Shown here piece by piece: positions 5,281 through 6,908 of a stretch of 6,908 nt of DNA. The notes under the pieces were generated by a model. It did no database searches. It worked only from the letters and a program-made list of their open reading frames with translations, and had not been told where the DNA came from. A program made the translations under genes and the position numbers. The stretch comes from JBAXPW01 sp037132015 (GTDB taxonomy: Bacteria > Patescibacteriota > Microgenomatia > UBA1406 > GWC2-37-13), in the NCBI GenBank assembly GCA_037132015.1, contig JBAXPW010000074.1:1-6908 (forward strand). The letters are read 5' to 3'. Every line of letters starts with the position of its first letter. The stretch's first letter is position 1.

Positions 5281-6900
5281 ATGGTTACAGAGTACCCATA
5301 CTTACTACCACACCCACTTGGTCCTAAGACAAGAGATATCTCTCATCATATCAATATACTATTACACCCAGTACAAATTCATACTAATTCTGCAGAAATA
5401 GCACTCATTGCACGCATCAATCTACCAGAACAACGAAGTTCCTTAGTACATGCACTCAATACTGCTGTTCCAAGATGGATAAAATCTATAGAAAGTCTGG
5501 ATCCAGTCTCATCAGATAGACAAGAATCTGTTGAGTCATCATTTCTCAGAGTAATTACTGCACTACGTGAAGCTGATCAGGATAATATAGAGGTCAAAAG
5601 ACTATATGTAAGAACGTATGGAAGTCGTCTAAAACTAGCAAATGATCAACATATACCTATTGATCCTCAAAGAATGGAGACTGTCCGTCAAACTTTATGG
5701 GAAGATGTAAAGAGCATCATATCAGACGAGTATGTTGAGACTCTTCGACCTGCTGAACACGCAGAAATTCTTGATTGTATGCGCTATGTTGTGAGTGATC
5801 AAGGTGTGCTTGGAAACAAAAATGAAAGATCAAACCAAAAAGTTTTCAATTGGATACATGGTACTTTTCCTCCTTATTCTCCAATCACAGAAGATGAGTT
5901 GCGTCAATTCATAGATATTCGTGAATTAGAAAACAAACTTATTCAACAATGTCGAACTAAAATACCTAGTAATCATACTCAATACATTGATTCTATCATA
6001 TACAATTTAGATTACTCAAAAGGTGAATTTTCAAGACTCCCACCCCCAAGAGATATTTCATATTTGAATAATCACCAAAGAAAACTTGAGACAACAAGAG
6101 TATATATGGATGATTTTGCAATTGTTTGTAATAAAGTAGAAAGATTAAAAACAACACCACCATCATCAATTGAAGAACTTTGTGATATCAATCAAAAACT
6201 TATAGATTTTCTCAAAGGAACAAGCTATCATGAATTATTTAAACAAGAATACAGAAATCTTAGTGAAGAATTCTATGATCTGATAGTTCATAATCCAATC
6301 ATAAATGTAGATTATTCACAACTCAATAATAAAAGCCCTGAACAAATTGCACAGATTGCTTCATTGATCCATGAAGTTCAATACAATCTCCATAATGCGT
6401 TTCCCCAATTTGACACAACAGATCCCGAAGCTGTGAAAAATAGAAATAGAAAAATAGAGCTCATAGCTCTTGATATTGGTTCTCAATTTTCTGTAATAAG
6501 GACATCAAATCTTGGATTAGCGGAAAAAGTAGCGCTTCAAAAATCATATATTGAATCAATATATTTTCAGCATCGATATAACATGTCATTTGATGAAACA
6601 AATACATTCAGTACCCTCATTTTTCAACTATTTAATTCCGCAAATACATTTGCAAATGAGGGAATAGATTATGTGATTGATGCATTTACCTGTACTTCAT
6701 TTTTGCATGACATAGCAAAAGATACATATATCTATTACATTGATAGACTACCTACCTTTTTAAATACTAATAATCTTCGCCTTTATGTAGCAGAGAGAGC
6801 TATACAAATAGCTAGATCACTGCAACAGGATCCTTTTGAACATGATGCAAGAATTATGTATACCCCAATAACACAGGTTTGCAACTTTAGGCAGACATAA
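5281..6900 (+). CDS. Hypothetical protein of unknown function, second gene of the tandem-HTH operon
   Basis: 539-aa protein that I do not recognise. It looks soluble and mostly helical: charged and polar throughout, with no signal peptide or membrane segment and no repeated cysteine or Walker motif. Landmarks are a histidine- and proline-rich N-terminus (about 1-35), a proline cluster RLPPPRD at 252-258, and LHDIAKD at 475-481, which resembles the HD signature of metal-dependent phosphohydrolases (H476, D477). The other HD-domain residues are not clearly placed; H431 is the nearest upstream candidate, so this match is weak. The ATG follows the regulator's TAA after only 3 nt, with no Shine-Dalgarno, which suggests translational coupling or ribosome re-initiation. 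No separate promoter fits between the two genes. The reading frame is long, open and ends in TAA 8 bp before the window edge, so the gene appears complete. Genomic company (regulator, divergent wall amidase) might suggest a cell-envelope or phage-related role, but nothing in the protein itself shows this. Confidence 0.8.
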   Translation: MVTEYPYLLPHPLGPKTRDISHHINILLHPVQIHTNSAEIALIARINLPEQRSSLVHALNTAVPRWIKSIESLDPVSSDRQESVESSFLRVITALREADQDNIEVKRLYVRTYGSRLKLANDQHIPIDPQRMETVRQTLWEDVKSIISDEYVETLRPAEHAEILDCMRYVVSDQGVLGNKNERSNQKVFNWIHGTFPPYSPITEDELRQFIDIRELENKLIQQCRTKIPSNHTQYIDSIIYNLDYSKGEFSRLPPPRDISYLNNHQRKLETTRVYMDDFAIVCNKVERLKTTPPSSIEELCDINQKLIDFLKGTSYHELFKQEYRNLSEEFYDLIVHNPIINVDYSQLNNKSPEQIAQIASLIHEVQYNLHNAFPQFDTTDPEAVKNRNRKIELIALDIGSQFSVIRTSNLGLAEKVALQKSYIESIYFQHRYNMSFDETNTFSTLIFQLFNSANTFANEGIDYVIDAFTCTSFLHDIAKDTYIYYIDRLPTFLNTNNLRLYVAERAIQIARSLQQDPFEHDARIMYTPITQVCNFRQT

Positions 6901-6908
6901 CACGAAAG

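Noticed and set aside
3007..6900. Prophage or prophage remnant
   Set aside because: The amidase-holin-like fusion suggests phage ancestry, but no integrase, capsid, terminase, portal or tail gene and no attachment-site repeat is visible. The evidence does not reach that call.
1..6908. Alternative genetic code (UGA as glycine, as in Gracilibacteria or Absconditabacteria)
   Set aside because: All five proteins read continuously with UGA as stop, the conserved glycines in the helicase and amidase motifs use GGN codons, and every gene ends with TAA.

Overview
The window looks like a piece of chromosome from an AT-rich bacterium with small, tightly packed genes, most likely a member of the Candidate Phyla Radiation (Patescibacteria). 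This assignment is an inference. It rests on a RecD2-type helicase as the only recognisable housekeeping gene, a tiny GIY-YIG nuclease gene framed by hairpin repeats of the 'GTCATCCTGA...CAGGATCC' kind, the lack of convincing Shine-Dalgarno sequences, and several proteins that resemble nothing obvious. All five genes end in TAA and read through cleanly with the standard genetic code, so nothing suggests UGA recoding.

Left part (1-2600): a complete RecD2-like 5'-3' DNA helicase on the minus strand, with all main SF1 helicase motifs and an unusually long stretch between the two RecA-like domains. A consensus TATAAT lies only 6 nt upstream of its ATG, which suggests a leaderless mRNA.

Middle (2607-2983): a 377-bp unit made of a GIY-YIG endonuclease gene and two inverted copies of a 31-bp imperfectly palindromic repeat (27 of 31 positions identical). 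One arm ends 5 bp from the stop codon; the other overlaps the first possible start codon. The layout is that of a very small mobile or repeat-propagating element.

Right part (3007-6900): a divergent pair of transcription units around a 135-bp intergenic region. Leftward runs a peptidoglycan amidase (Amidase_3 type, zinc ligands intact) with no signal peptide, which continues into a long coiled coil and a C-terminal two-helix membrane hairpin resembling a phage holin. Rightward runs a two-gene operon: a 272-aa protein with two copies of a LuxR/GerE-like helix-turn-helix, then, 3 nt later, a 539-aa protein of unknown function with an isolated HD-like motif near its C-terminus. The intergenic region carries a perfect 7+1+7 palindrome and a TATAAT 5 nt upstream of the regulator's ATG. 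A reasonable but untested model is that the tandem-HTH protein controls its own operon, and perhaps the amidase, through this palindrome. The amidase-holin-like fusion hints at a phage-derived lysis or cell-wall remodelling module, but no phage structural or integrase gene is visible.

There is no gene-free stretch above 300 bases, and no tRNA, rRNA or CRISPR array was seen.
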